From Candidatus Gottesmanbacteria bacterium (lineage in GTDB: Bacteria; Patescibacteriota; Microgenomatia; UBA10105; UBA927), in contig CAIJMI010000001.1 of assembly GCA_903821745.1 (NCBI GenBank), positions 1 through 36,407 of the forward strand: a stretch of 36,407 bases of DNA, in the 5' to 3' direction. This document shows positions 10,034-20,196 of the stretch, one piece after another. How positions within the stretch are numbered: the stretch's first letter is position 1; every line of letters begins with the position of its first letter. The translations under genes were made by a program, and so were the position numbers. The notes below the pieces were generated by a model that saw only the letters and a list, made by a program, of their open reading frames with translations, was not told where the DNA came from and ran no database searches.

Positions 10034-10947
10034 AAAAACCGCTTGTTTCCATCATCATTCCCGTCTTCATGAATGAAACCTCTCTTGCACACCTCTACGG
10101 GAAACTCAAAAACGTCATGGCACAGGTAAAAACGTGCATCTTCGAACTGATCTTTGTTGATGACGGATCAACCGATCATTCCTATCAAGAATTAGTGAAA
10201 CTGAAAAAAAAGGATTCCCGTGTGCGGATCATCCAATTTACCAAAAATTTCGGACAACTGCAGGCAATAAAAGCAGGACTCAATGCTGCAAAAGGAAACG
10301 CAGTGATCAATATGTCTGCGGATTTACAGGATTCACCAACACTCATTGCTTCCATGATTGAGAAGTGGAACAAGGGACTGAAGATTGTCATTTGCAACCG
10401 CGTGGGCAGAGATGACGGCTTTGTCGCCAACATGACGTCAAAACTATTTTATTCCCTGATGAACAACGTCATTCCCGGGATGCCGAAAAACGGATTTGAT
10501 TATTTTCTTCTGGACCGCGCAGCCGTTGACGTGTTAAAAAACTATATTACCAGACACTCCTTCATCCAGGGAGAAATACTGCTTACCGGTTTTACGCCTT
10601 CCTATATCCCCTACAAACGACAAAAACGGATATACGGCAGATCTCAGTGGACCCTTGCAAAAAAGCTAAAATACTTTGTGGACGGCATTATCACACTTTC
10701 CTATGTCCCGATCCGTGTTGTTTCTTTTTTAGGCATTTGTTTATCCGTACTTAGTCTTTTGTATGCAGCCATTGTTGTTGCGTTATGGCTATTCAAACAA
10801 ACGCCGTTTCCCGGCTATGCACCCCTCATGATTGTGCTTCTCTTTACGACCGGTATGATCATGACAACAACCGGGATCATCGGTGAGTACATCTGGCGTA
10901 TTTATGATATGGTAAAAAATAAACCGGATTATGTCATTAAAAAATAA
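10030..10947 (+). CDS. GT2 glycosyltransferase with C-terminal TMs (ArnC/DPM1-like)
   Basis: MKKPLVSIIIPVFMNETSL...LIFVDDGSTDHS...NMSADLQDSP, two C-terminal TMs; ATGA overlap with the upstream stop, so start placed at 10030 rather than 9958. Confidence 0.92.
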   Translation: MKKPLVSIIIPVFMNETSLAHLYGKLKNVMAQVKTCIFELIFVDDGSTDHSYQELVKLKKKDSRVRIIQFTKNFGQLQAIKAGLNAAKGNAVINMSADLQDSPTLIASMIEKWNKGLKIVICNRVGRDDGFVANMTSKLFYSLMNNVIPGMPKNGFDYFLLDRAAVDVLKNYITRHSFIQGEILLTGFTPSYIPYKRQKRIYGRSQWTLAKKLKYFVDGIITLSYVPIRVVSFLGICLSVLSLLYAAIVVALWLFKQTPFPGYAPLMIVLLFTTGMIMTTTGIIGEYIWRIYDMVKNKPDYVIKK

Positions 10948-11587
10948 CAAAAAACAGGATATCGTCCTGTTTGGTGCAGGCGGATTTGGAAAAGAAGTCA
11001 TGTGGATGCTTGAGGAAGCAAACCGCACACGAAAAACATGGAACATCCGCGGATTTGTGGATGATACGCCGGCGTATCAGGGCAAAACGATTCAAAACTA
11101 TCCGGTCCTTGGGAACACCAAATGGCTCCTTGCTCAAAAAAAGCCATTACAGGTACTTTGCTGTCTTGGCAATTCCAAAGACCGCAAAATGGTGGTGGAA
11201 AAACTGTCCAAAAATCCCCATCTTACCTTCCCCTCCTTTATTGCAAACAACGTGACCATGTCTCCATATATGAAAATGGGAAACGGCTGCATTATCTGTT
11301 CTTCCGTTGTGATGACGGTTGGTATCACCATTGGCGATTTTGTGATTATCAATTACCATGCAACTATTTGTCACGACTCGGTGATTGAAAATTTTGTTTC
11401 CATCTATCCAAGTGTGAATATTTCGGGATTTGTCCATATTGGCGCCGCATCTCACATTGGCGTGGGATCACAGATCCTTCCGCATGTGACCATTGGCAAA
11501 TCTGCAGTTGTTGGCGCAGGAGCAGTAGTTCTCAAAAATGTTGCTACACACACTACTGTTGCTGGAGTCCCCGCAAAACCCCTATGA
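10931..11587 (+). CDS. NeuD/PglD-like sugar acyltransferase (left-handed beta-helix)
   Basis: DIVLFGAGGFGKEVMWML N-terminus plus hexapeptide repeats ending AVVGAGAVVLKNVATHTTVAGVPAKPL. Confidence 0.9.
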   Translation: MSLKNNKKQDIVLFGAGGFGKEVMWMLEEANRTRKTWNIRGFVDDTPAYQGKTIQNYPVLGNTKWLLAQKKPLQVLCCLGNSKDRKMVVEKLSKNPHLTFPSFIANNVTMSPYMKMGNGCIICSSVVMTVGITIGDFVIINYHATICHDSVIENFVSIYPSVNISGFVHIGAASHIGVGSQILPHVTIGKSAVVGAGAVVLKNVATHTTVAGVPAKPL

Positions 11588-12249
11588 AACGCATGGGTAG
11601 TGACCAGTATTGGAAATCCCAAGCAGCTCTGTTTGCAAGACTCTATGAGAAAAAATCCATGTCCTCCCCTTCAGGAATTGTTGCGCTGTTTTTAAAACAA
11701 CGGACAGACATCCTGTCTCACTTCATGCCAAAAACAAAAAACCAAAAAATATTGGATGTTGGCTGTGGATCCGGTATTCATATGGTTGAGTATGTCCCGC
11801 GATGTAAATCCATAACCGGCGTCGATTATTCCAAACAAATGCTGGATGTTGCAACAGTTGAGCTACAAAAAACTAAAAAACGGAATTGGAAACTCGTTCA
11901 GGCCGATGCAACGCGCATTTCCCTTCCCTCTGGAACGTTTGACAGTGCTTATGCCATGGGACTGCTGGATTATGTGGAGCATCCAAAAAAAGTATGTCTC
12001 GAAGTTCACCGGCTCTTAAAACCAAATGGAATTTTTGTGGTGAGCATTCCCAAAAATCCGTCATTGTTTGGATTTCTACGAACACCCTTTGGAAAACGGA
12101 TTAAAAAAACCATCTTTCGTCTGCCACAGATAGATAATGCGATGACCGAAGAGATGCTACAAACGCTTTTCTCATCAACAGGCTTTTCCATGCAGAAAAA
12201 GATATCCCTCTGGAGTGCCATGTGGATGATTAAGGCAATAAAAAAATAA
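11584..12249 (+). CDS. Class I SAM-dependent methyltransferase
   Basis: ILDVGCGSGIHMVEY, GVDYSKQMLDVA, LDYVEHPKKVCLEVHRLLKPNG; 4-bp overlap with the upstream gene. Confidence 0.9.
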   Translation: MKRMGSDQYWKSQAALFARLYEKKSMSSPSGIVALFLKQRTDILSHFMPKTKNQKILDVGCGSGIHMVEYVPRCKSITGVDYSKQMLDVATVELQKTKKRNWKLVQADATRISLPSGTFDSAYAMGLLDYVEHPKKVCLEVHRLLKPNGIFVVSIPKNPSLFGFLRTPFGKRIKKTIFRLPQIDNAMTEEMLQTLFSSTGFSMQKKISLWSAMWMIKAIKK

Positions 12250-12252
12250 CGC

Positions 12253-12969
12253 TTACCGCTTAAGACTTAAACGGAATTTCCACATATTATGCAGGTAATC
12301 CAAAACATCAGGAATGATATTGACTGTTGATGTTTTGTCACTCCGACGCAAAAAAAGAACCGGAAGTTCAACAATTTTTAGATGTCTTTGTAAAGACCGA
12401 ACGACAATTTCCGTATCCCAAAACCATCCGTTATTTTTTGTTTTCTGCAAAACCGGCACAATTTTTTTCCGGTTAAAAAATTTGTATCCGCTCTCTGTAT
12501 CAACACCGCCCGTATGGAGAACCACATTGGCAATACATTTATATCCTAAACTTAATATACCCCGTACCAACGAGCTGGGAGCAACCGTATAGATCCGCTT
12601 GCCGATAACAATATCAGCGTTTTTGGAAAGAAGGATCGGCAGAACTTCCAGCATATAAATTGGGGAAACCTCAAGATCAATGTCGATAAACCCAACAATT
12701 GTTCCCCGTGCAGCTCGGATTCCATCCCGTACAGCAGCACCCCTCCCCAAATTTTTTGTATGAAAAATCGATCGGAAATGTGTGTTTCTTCTGTACACCT
12801 GTTTGATGAGTTTATCTGTCCCATCACTGCTTTTATCATCAACAAAAATAAGTTCCCAACGATAGTCACTTTGAGAAAGCACTGTTGTTATCTTCCGGAC
12901 GCTATCCAAAAAAATTTCTGTCTCGTTATAACAGGGCAAAATCAGTGATAGATCAACAGACTTACGCAT
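12253..12969 (-). CDS. GT2 glycosyltransferase (dolichyl-phosphate-mannose-synthase-like)
   Basis: VDLSLILPCYNETEIFLDSV, LIFVDDKSSDGTDKLI, NLGRGAAVRDGIRAARG, GFIDIDLEVSP. Confidence 0.93.
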   Translation of the reverse strand: MRKSVDLSLILPCYNETEIFLDSVRKITTVLSQSDYRWELIFVDDKSSDGTDKLIKQVYRRNTHFRSIFHTKNLGRGAAVRDGIRAARGTIVGFIDIDLEVSPIYMLEVLPILLSKNADIVIGKRIYTVAPSSLVRGILSLGYKCIANVVLHTGGVDTESGYKFFNRKKIVPVLQKTKNNGWFWDTEIVVRSLQRHLKIVELPVLFLRRSDKTSTVNIIPDVLDYLHNMWKFRLSLKR

Positions 12970-14083
12970 AAAAAAGGTGGACCGTTTTAATAATGTGTGA
13001 TACTTCTTTTTTCGTTAATCCCGGATAGATCGGTAACCGAATCAGTGTTTCTGCCACCTGTTGGGCAACAGGCAAATGGATAAACTGTTTTCCGGAAAGT
13101 CTCTTTCCCATGAGTGAGGTATGAAGCGGCACATAATGACGGGATGCAGTGATGCCATGCGCTTTCATAAACGCAGTAAATGCACTCGCTTTTTCCGGTG
13201 TTTCCAAGCGTACTGCAAAAATATGCCAATTAGGTTTTGCTCCAGATGGAACAACTGGCAACTGCAGTGTTGGGATATGCTGAAACGCCTTCATGTATGT
13301 ATGTGCAATCGCTGTCCGTTTTTTGGAAATGACAGATAAGTGTTTCATTTGCGAAAGAAGCAGGGCTGCTAAAATATCGGACAACAAAAAACTGGATCCC
13401 GGTGAAACCCAGGTATAGAGAGATACCCGATGATCAAGAAACGCACTTCGATTTGTTCCGTTTGCCCGAAAAATATCCATTTTTTCTGCCAGTTTTTTAT
13501 TATTGGTAACCACCATTCCCCCTTCACCGCTGCAGACATTTTTCGTCCCATGGAAAGAAAAGACCCCGACGTCCCCAAACGTTCCCAGCATTTTTCCTTT
13601 GTAATAGGAACCGATACAATGAGCTGCATCTTCAATAATGAATAATTTATGTTGCTTTGCTATTTTTTTAATTTTCTCCATGTCGCACGGCATACCGGCA
13701 TAGTGAACGACGATAATTCCCTTCGTTTTTTTGGTAATCAGTCGGGAAATGGATGCAGGGTCAATGCAGTATGTTGCCTCATCAATATCCGCAAATACTG
13801 GACGGGCTCCCGTCAGAACAACACAGTTTGCTGTTGAGGAAAGCGTAAATGCAGGAACAATCACTTCGTCGCCCGGTCCAATACCAAGGGCACGACAGGC
13901 CAACTCCAGTCCATGGGTGCACGATGGAACGGCAAATCCATATTTCGCGTGCGTTATTTTTTGAATTTCGTGAACAAGCTGTTTGGTATAGATGCCATCC
14001 CCAACCCCATCACTTGTCTTCAATGCTTGGACAACGAGATTACTTTCGTTCTTCCCCCAGTATGGTTTATGAAGCACTATCAT
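12962..14083 (-). CDS. DegT/WecE-like dTDP-4-amino-sugar transaminase
   Basis: VPSCTHGLELACRALGIGPGDEVIVPAFTLSSTANCVVL, VVHYAGMPCDMEKI, IIEDAAHCIGSYYKGKMLGTFGDVGVFSFHGTKNVCSGEGG; resembles E. coli WecE motif by motif. Confidence 0.93.
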   Translation of the reverse strand: MIVLHKPYWGKNESNLVVQALKTSDGVGDGIYTKQLVHEIQKITHAKYGFAVPSCTHGLELACRALGIGPGDEVIVPAFTLSSTANCVVLTGARPVFADIDEATYCIDPASISRLITKKTKGIIVVHYAGMPCDMEKIKKIAKQHKLFIIEDAAHCIGSYYKGKMLGTFGDVGVFSFHGTKNVCSGEGGMVVTNNKKLAEKMDIFRANGTNRSAFLDHRVSLYTWVSPGSSFLLSDILAALLLSQMKHLSVISKKRTAIAHTYMKAFQHIPTLQLPVVPSGAKPNWHIFAVRLETPEKASAFTAFMKAHGITASRHYVPLHTSLMGKRLSGKQFIHLPVAQQVAETLIRLPIYPGLTKKEVSHIIKTVHLFYA

Positions 14084-14834
14084 GCATTTTCATTCGCTTT
14101 TTGCGGGCAACAACAATGAGCGAGGTTCCAAACAAAAATGGTACGCGTAACGTCAATTGATTCTCTATCGTTATAGTATAAAAAAACAAGGTATTCAATA
14201 TGGGGTTTATGTGTGCAACAAATTCCTCAGGTGTTGCTGACTCCATTTTTGCATTGAATATTTTCCACACCGCATAAAAAGGACTTAAGAACACATTCCA
14301 ATAATTGCACCACAACGGTTCAAATCCTGCTTTGCTAACCGTCGTAAGTAATGTCTGTTTGGTGTAGCGTCTGGCATGGCCAATCTGTTTATCCATGTCA
14401 CTCCAAAGCCATGGTCCGGCTGGAACCGTTACAAAAAGAAGGCCATTCTTTTTCAATAATGCGTGTGCATGCAACAAAAACTGCACGTCTTTTTGTTGGT
14501 GTTCCAACACATCAAACATACCAAGCGCGTCATACGGTGTATTGGTAAACTGCAAAAAAGGTTTCACGTACAGTGTAGCGTGACTTCTGTGTTTAGCGTG
14601 CGTTCGGGCAACTTCATTAATATCAACGCCCGACATGGTAAATTCCATTTTTTCAAATAGAGACAAAAGCTCCCCTGTTCCAAATCCAACCTCAAGAAAT
14701 GTTTTTTTGGAAGGCGTAGGAATAAACCGTCTGATAACACGGGATAACACATCTTTTCTGGCGCGGAACCAAAAATGATTCTTCTCAACATCAGAAATAA
14801 TACCGTGATATTTACTTAAATACGATTTTGCCAT
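14067..14834 (-). CDS. Class I SAM-dependent methyltransferase
   Basis: HFWFRARKDVLSRVI, FLEVGFGTGELLSLFEK, MSGVDINEVA, ALGMFDVLEHQQ. Confidence 0.9.
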   Translation of the reverse strand: MAKSYLSKYHGIISDVEKNHFWFRARKDVLSRVIRRFIPTPSKKTFLEVGFGTGELLSLFEKMEFTMSGVDINEVARTHAKHRSHATLYVKPFLQFTNTPYDALGMFDVLEHQQKDVQFLLHAHALLKKNGLLFVTVPAGPWLWSDMDKQIGHARRYTKQTLLTTVSKAGFEPLWCNYWNVFLSPFYAVWKIFNAKMESATPEEFVAHINPILNTLFFYTITIENQLTLRVPFLFGTSLIVVARKKRMKMHDSAS

Positions 14835-14869
14835 ACATAAATTCTAAGAATGATGGTAGTATACCAGTC

Positions 14870-14878
14870 TGGTACAAT
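14870..14878 (+). promoter_or_regulatory. Extended -10 (TGG-TACAAT) just upstream of the GT39 gene
   Basis: TGGTACAAT ends 6 nt before ATG 14885; no consensus -35 seen. Confidence 0.45.
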
Positions 14879-14884
14879 AGATGC

Positions 14885-16546
14885 ATGATGAAGCGTATTC
14901 CCCGTATTGCACTCTTCATTGCAGGTATTGCGGTTACTATTGGAAAATTGCAGATTGCTCTTTCTCGGTATTTTGATCCGGATGAATTTTCCCATCTTCA
15001 ATGGGCGTATACGATATTTCAGGGAAAATTACCGTATAAAGACTTTTTTTACGGCTACACACCCCTTTTTCAATGGATCCTTGCACCGTGGTTTTTCCTT
15101 CCCGAAGGATCGTATTTCATGCCCTTGTTTCGCGTCATCATGTTTCTTTTTACCGGAATCATTACCATTCTTTTATACGATATAACAAAAAAAATCGTAC
15201 ACAACAAAACACTGGCACTTTTTGCACCGCTCACCTATCTCCTGTTTCCCATCATTCTTGATAAGACCATTGAAATTCGTCCGGATACCCCAATGCTCTT
15301 ATTTTTTCTGCTTGCCGTCTGGCTTCTGCAAAACAAAAAACCACGCGTCCTTCTTTCCGGGCTTTCTTTTGGCATCAGTCTATTGTTTCTTCCAAAAATA
15401 TTTTATGCCATTATTCCCCTTCTCTATCTCACCTGGAGCTACCGAAAAAAAATAACAGACATATGGATGTTTTGTTGTGGGACTGCCCTTGCAGGAATGG
15501 CATTTCTGTTGTACTTTCTGATAACCGGAACACTCAGTAACGCGTATGAAGCCATTGTGACGGGATCAATGACCCTCTTTTTTGGACTCCACTACAGCGT
15601 ATTTGAAGTGCTCAAACCCTGGCCACTTGTGTATCTTGCGGGTGGTGGCGGACTGCCGTGGGTCGTCAGTACCGGTATATGGATTATTGGACTTCTTGGC
15701 GCCGGAACATTTGCTTTGAAAAATAAACGCATGGGACTATTTCTGCTTTTGTTTATAGGAAGCGGCAGTCTGTATCTTATTGTAAATCCCTTCACCATGA
15801 CACAATATTTAATGCCAATTGCCGCAATTGCTTCAATCGGCGTTCCCCTTTTTTTCTCTATGCTGTCTGAACTATTTCCACAGCATAAACAGGATGTTCT
15901 CAACATTGTCTACATCCTGATCCCCCTCCTTCTCTTGCTTTCCTTTTCTATGCAATACCGGGAACGGATTAACAAAACCAGCTGGAATGAACAACGGCAA
16001 GTATTAGATGTTGTCCATACCGTCATTCCAAAAAATGAACCGGTCTATGACATGATCGGGTCATTTATGTATCGACAAACATCTTTCCCGTATATGTCCG
16101 TTGCATATGCCATATTCATTGATACGTTTAACCCATTCCACACAACGCTGACCCAAAGTCTTATTAATACCCAAACCAAATACATTATTCTTGACCAAAA
16201 AGGTTATGTCTTTTGGAAACCAAAACAGGAAGATCTCACATTTATTCTCAACAATTATGTGTTAAGTCCCTGGTTTAAAGTATATGTTCCTGGTGTCTCG
16301 TTTTCTTGTACGACGGGAGTCTGTACTCAATACAATGTAAAAAATGAACCGATAACACAAACGACAACAATCAATCTTCCCATCCATGGATCCTATGAAC
16401 TGATCACCGCACCAACGAATCAAACGGTTACCATCAATGGGGTACCAATGAAACATGGAGATATACAACAACTTTCAACCACTATGTACGAATTTACGGT
16501 CTCTCCATTACTTCGCTCGTTTACCTTGCGGTGGCACAATCTTTGA
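14885..16546 (+). CDS. GT39/PMT-like (GT-C) membrane glycosyltransferase, intact paralogue of the split gene
   Basis: MMKRIPRIALFIAG...YFDPDEFSHLQWAYTIFQGKLPYKDFFYGYTPLFQWILAP...DKTIEIRPDTPMLLFFLL; start moved from 14828 to fit the -10 box and the TM start. Confidence 0.85.
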   Translation: MMKRIPRIALFIAGIAVTIGKLQIALSRYFDPDEFSHLQWAYTIFQGKLPYKDFFYGYTPLFQWILAPWFFLPEGSYFMPLFRVIMFLFTGIITILLYDITKKIVHNKTLALFAPLTYLLFPIILDKTIEIRPDTPMLLFFLLAVWLLQNKKPRVLLSGLSFGISLLFLPKIFYAIIPLLYLTWSYRKKITDIWMFCCGTALAGMAFLLYFLITGTLSNAYEAIVTGSMTLFFGLHYSVFEVLKPWPLVYLAGGGGLPWVVSTGIWIIGLLGAGTFALKNKRMGLFLLLFIGSGSLYLIVNPFTMTQYLMPIAAIASIGVPLFFSMLSELFPQHKQDVLNIVYILIPLLLLLSFSMQYRERINKTSWNEQRQVLDVVHTVIPKNEPVYDMIGSFMYRQTSFPYMSVAYAIFIDTFNPFHTTLTQSLINTQTKYIILDQKGYVFWKPKQEDLTFILNNYVLSPWFKVYVPGVSFSCTTGVCTQYNVKNEPITQTTTINLPIHGSYELITAPTNQTVTINGVPMKHGDIQQLSTTMYEFTVSPLLRSFTLRWHNL

Positions 16547-17539
16547 CCACACAGCTCCTGCTGTAATGAAACAATACAGTAACAATCCCATGAAGAAACT
16601 TTTGAGGGCAAATACAAACCCCTCTTCCTGAAAGACAAACCGTAAAAATTTCCGGATGAGAAACAAGTGGATTACTGTCAGCAAAAACAACAAACTCCCA
16701 AGACTAAGATGTATAGAGGGTGAACGAATCAAAAGACTGACTAGCAAACAAAACGTTGTTGCGACGATCCCCGCTCCGGTTACTCCATTGACTGCTTCTT
16801 TCCACGTTGTTGCAACCGGATCAAATTTTTTCCTTGCCTGAAACAGCAGGGCCCAATAATACGTACGAAGAAAATATTTTTTGGCAATTGGCCAAAAATC
16901 TTCAAACTCATGATAGACCCGGACGGACGGCGCAAAAATGACTGCATAGCGGGTCGCAATCTTGTAGGTAAACGCAATATCTTCTATCAATGGTCCTGCG
17001 TACGATTCATCAAATCCGCCCAAACGCAAAAATATGTCCCGCCGGATCGATGCAATTCTTGTGGAAAACAAATAGTAGTAATGGCCGCTTTCCCGTTCAT
17101 TGATCCAATAACTCCAATCCCGCAGTGCCTTAAAATTCGGAAAAAACTTTTTAGTTTTCTGTTCTTTGCTCCATACCCCGGTCACGGCATGAATATCCGG
17201 ATCATCAGTATAAATTTTCCATAAATTGTGGAGGGCATCAGGAAAGAGTTTAACGTCTCCATCCAGGAAAATGACATATTCCCCATGAGCCAGTTCTACT
17301 CCCCGATTCCGGGCTATTGCAGGGCCTTTGTTTGTCTTAAATGGTATAACATGAACTGGAATTCGTTTGACTGTTTTGTAATGAACGGTCGTTACACGAT
17401 ATTGTTTTTCGGATGCATCATCCACAATGATAATTTCAACCTTAGGTGCATGTTTTGAATGATAAATGGAATCAAGAAGTGGTCCGATCGTATGGACGGA
17501 GTTGTGATATGGAATGATAATACTAAAAAACGGCTTCAT
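16508..17539 (-). CDS. GT2 glycosyltransferase with C-terminal TMs
   Basis: MKPFFSIIIPYHNSVHTIGPLLDSI, IIIVDDASEKQ, NKGPAIARNRGVELAHGEYVIFLDGDV, LGGFDESYAGPLIEDI. Confidence 0.93.
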   Translation of the reverse strand: MKPFFSIIIPYHNSVHTIGPLLDSIYHSKHAPKVEIIIVDDASEKQYRVTTVHYKTVKRIPVHVIPFKTNKGPAIARNRGVELAHGEYVIFLDGDVKLFPDALHNLWKIYTDDPDIHAVTGVWSKEQKTKKFFPNFKALRDWSYWINERESGHYYYLFSTRIASIRRDIFLRLGGFDESYAGPLIEDIAFTYKIATRYAVIFAPSVRVYHEFEDFWPIAKKYFLRTYYWALLFQARKKFDPVATTWKEAVNGVTGAGIVATTFCLLVSLLIRSPSIHLSLGSLLFLLTVIHLFLIRKFLRFVFQEEGFVFALKSFFMGLLLYCFITAGAVWSKIVPPQGKRAK

Positions 17540-18432
17540 GACACGGACGGTTTTCGGGCAGCAATGACAAGCGAATTTAAGGGCAGTGGTACCATTATAT
17601 CAAGACAGCTAAATATACCAAGGACTTTTGTTATAAAGGAAACTACCACACGAAACCAGGCGCCATGCAAATAATTTGGTGCTCCGGCAAGTAAAAATCT
17701 GATGGGATAGGTCCGGACCTCATCCCCAAACGTTGTAATATCAACAAATCCTGCCTTGATTAACAGGTGTCGAATAGTGTTTGGTGAAAAAAAATACAGG
17801 TGTTCCCGATGTCGAAATCCCATCCATCGTTTACCAAGCATTTTTTTTAAATATCCCCCTTCATTGGGCGTCGTGAACAATACGATGCCTCCTGGTTTTG
17901 TTATATCATGGATTATTTCTAAAAACTCCAGCGGATGTTGCAGATGTTCAATCAGTTGAAACGCAACAACGCCGGAAAATGCATTTTTTGGAAATGACTG
18001 TTTGGTAAGGGATAACACGCGCGCATTGCTCCCATGCTGTTTTGCATACGTTACGGCATCTTTGGAAACATCAATGCCGGTGACCTGAAACGCTGACGTG
18101 TTGGCTGCTTCCAAAAAAAATCCATATCCGCATCCTACCTCCAAGAGTGTTCCTGTTGGGATATATTTTTTAATATATGCAAGTTTCCGTTTGAAATACG
18201 GAATGAGGAGGGGTTTTTCATCAAGATACGAAAAATACCCAAGATAGTCATCCTTCTCCCGTTTTTTGTCCGTAAAATATCCTTCGTTGTACCAACGGTT
18301 CAGTGTTGCAGCTGTCGGTTGCGGATCAACGTATACAAGTCCGTCATGATTACACCGGACAATATGCCGCTCACCCACCAAATAAAGCGGAGTGACATCA
18401 TGTCTTCCACACAGTGCGCAAGGCGTATTCAT
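17536..18432 (-). CDS. SAM methyltransferase with N-terminal zinc-ribbon-like motif
   Basis: Start at 18432 gives MNTPCALCGRHDVTPLYLVGERHIVRCNHDGLVYVDP, then LLEVGCGYGFFLEAA, GIDVSKDAVTYA, FQLIEHLQHPLEFL; ATGA overlap with the upstream stop. Confidence 0.9.
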   Translation of the reverse strand: MNTPCALCGRHDVTPLYLVGERHIVRCNHDGLVYVDPQPTAATLNRWYNEGYFTDKKREKDDYLGYFSYLDEKPLLIPYFKRKLAYIKKYIPTGTLLEVGCGYGFFLEAANTSAFQVTGIDVSKDAVTYAKQHGSNARVLSLTKQSFPKNAFSGVVAFQLIEHLQHPLEFLEIIHDITKPGGIVLFTTPNEGGYLKKMLGKRWMGFRHREHLYFFSPNTIRHLLIKAGFVDITTFGDEVRTYPIRFLLAGAPNYLHGAWFRVVVSFITKVLGIFSCLDIMVPLPLNSLVIAARKPSVS

Positions 18433-20105
18433 GGAAGCTGGTAGATTGTTACGTCGGCATTCGTAAAAACCTGTCGCAAAAACGGATACCGCAGGGCAAG
18501 ATCCAAGTTTGGATGATGTTCTTTTTCTTGTGGCCCGTAAAACACATAGGAAATATGTTCTTTGGCAAACCATGCATAGGCATCTTTTTGATCCATGGCT
18601 CCCTGAAAGAATTTTTGGACCAATACTTGTTTTCCTTCCTTATTCATCGAATTATCATGCCCGACATAGACACATCTGCCGGTCCGCGCGGGAATGTAAT
18701 TTCCTGCCGTCAAATCAGAAAAAATAATAGCGTCTGTTGCTGTGTGCGTTTGGATATAATCCATGCCCTCAATAAATCCGGCTGTCGGATACACAATATA
18801 ATTATTCATGGTAATAGCAGGCCACCCAGCCTGTACTTTTTGATCAACGAAATCTTTGTGCCACCCCCATGCACTATACATGACTCCCATGCCAAGAACG
18901 ATACAGATGATGGGAACGGTCAAAACAGCAATACCAAAATACGGCAATCGTTTCTGTTTATGAATCATATCCAGTAGCACCTTTGTCAGGTATATCGCAA
19001 GAAATGCTAGCGGAATATGCGGTGCCATTTCCGCAAACCGGAGTGGTGATTGCTGGGGAATAAAAGAAAAAATCCAAAACAACACCATCCACGTCACCAC
19101 CCAAGCAATCATACTTAGAAACGCCCGTTCTTTTTTCCATATGGCAACAACCAAACCCAATGCCCCAAGCGGTAATACCGGTCCGAGCGCTTTGATATAT
19201 TCAAACACAGAAACCCGTAAGGGGTGCAGCGCATCAAATTCAACTAAGCGTTTCCACGGATACACGGATAATGTAGTACTGTAATAGATCAGTGCCGGAA
19301 TACTGATGAAGCCAATAATCACTCGCGGTGCAATCACCACGCTCCACCAAGTCTCCCACTGATGACGGGAATATGTTTTAAACTTCCATATCGTTTCAAT
19401 AATCATGCTAATGCCAAGTCCAACCCCAACAAACACGAGCCCCGGCGGAAAAATCATTCCCAAAAGCAGAGCAAGGAATCCTAAAAAGATACAGTTTCCG
19501 GTTTTTTGCAGTGTTTTTACGTCATTACCGGCAATAAGTAAAAACAACACCATTGCCTGACCGAGAACAACATGCGGTAAAAACGTAATGCGCTGCAACA
19601 CATCCACAACCGTAAACCATGCCATATAACCACCAAACCGCCAGCCTACGCCCATCGGAACAATAATGGGCCAGCCACAGGCAAACACCGCAAACAAAAA
19701 TGCGAGCATGCACCAGAACAATGCTGGAAACAACAGACTTGCTGCCCATGCGGTGCCTGACAACAATAACAGAGAAAAAACCGCAACCGCGGCATAATAC
19801 ACCAAGGTGACCGCAACTGTTGGGTCTGAAATGGTCCGACCTACTTTTCCCAAAAGCAGATAAAAAATCTGGATCAATGATCCGTCATGCGGTTCATTGG
19901 TATATCGCTCAACCACCGTCCATCGCCCGTCCCATCCTTCACGGATCCGAGACAGATAAAAATTATAATCCGTGATGTAGTTATGAACCAGTTCAAACGA
20001 ACGGTTGGAAGGAAGCGCACTCTTTTTTTCAAGTTCATAAAACGTAGGAAGAAAGGAAATCAACACAAACAGAATAACGAAGAGTGTTAACAGTTTTTGT
20101 TTCAT
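18429..20105 (-). CDS. Polytopic membrane protein, GT-C-like, function unknown
   Basis: About 10 hydrophobic segments; N-terminal TM then a luminal loop (HNYITDYNFYLSRIREGWDGRWTVVERYTNEPHDGSLIQIFYLLLGK). Confidence 0.75.
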   Translation of the reverse strand: MKQKLLTLFVILFVLISFLPTFYELEKKSALPSNRSFELVHNYITDYNFYLSRIREGWDGRWTVVERYTNEPHDGSLIQIFYLLLGKVGRTISDPTVAVTLVYYAAVAVFSLLLLSGTAWAASLLFPALFWCMLAFLFAVFACGWPIIVPMGVGWRFGGYMAWFTVVDVLQRITFLPHVVLGQAMVLFLLIAGNDVKTLQKTGNCIFLGFLALLLGMIFPPGLVFVGVGLGISMIIETIWKFKTYSRHQWETWWSVVIAPRVIIGFISIPALIYYSTTLSVYPWKRLVEFDALHPLRVSVFEYIKALGPVLPLGALGLVVAIWKKERAFLSMIAWVVTWMVLFWIFSFIPQQSPLRFAEMAPHIPLAFLAIYLTKVLLDMIHKQKRLPYFGIAVLTVPIICIVLGMGVMYSAWGWHKDFVDQKVQAGWPAITMNNYIVYPTAGFIEGMDYIQTHTATDAIIFSDLTAGNYIPARTGRCVYVGHDNSMNKEGKQVLVQKFFQGAMDQKDAYAWFAKEHISYVFYGPQEKEHHPNLDLALRYPFLRQVFTNADVTIYQLP

Positions 20106-20196
20106 ACAACTTCTACCACCATTTCTTTAGATCCTATCATACTATATGGATCTTGCGTGAGACCCTAAAAATTGGTACTGTACATGAGACATATCT

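Noticed and set aside
17536-18573. Extended N-terminus of the methyltransferase (MVCQRTYFLCVLRATRK...)
   Set aside because: This stretch overlaps the 3' end of the upstream membrane-protein gene. The ATGA-coupled start at 18432 gives the expected CxxC zinc-ribbon N-terminus.
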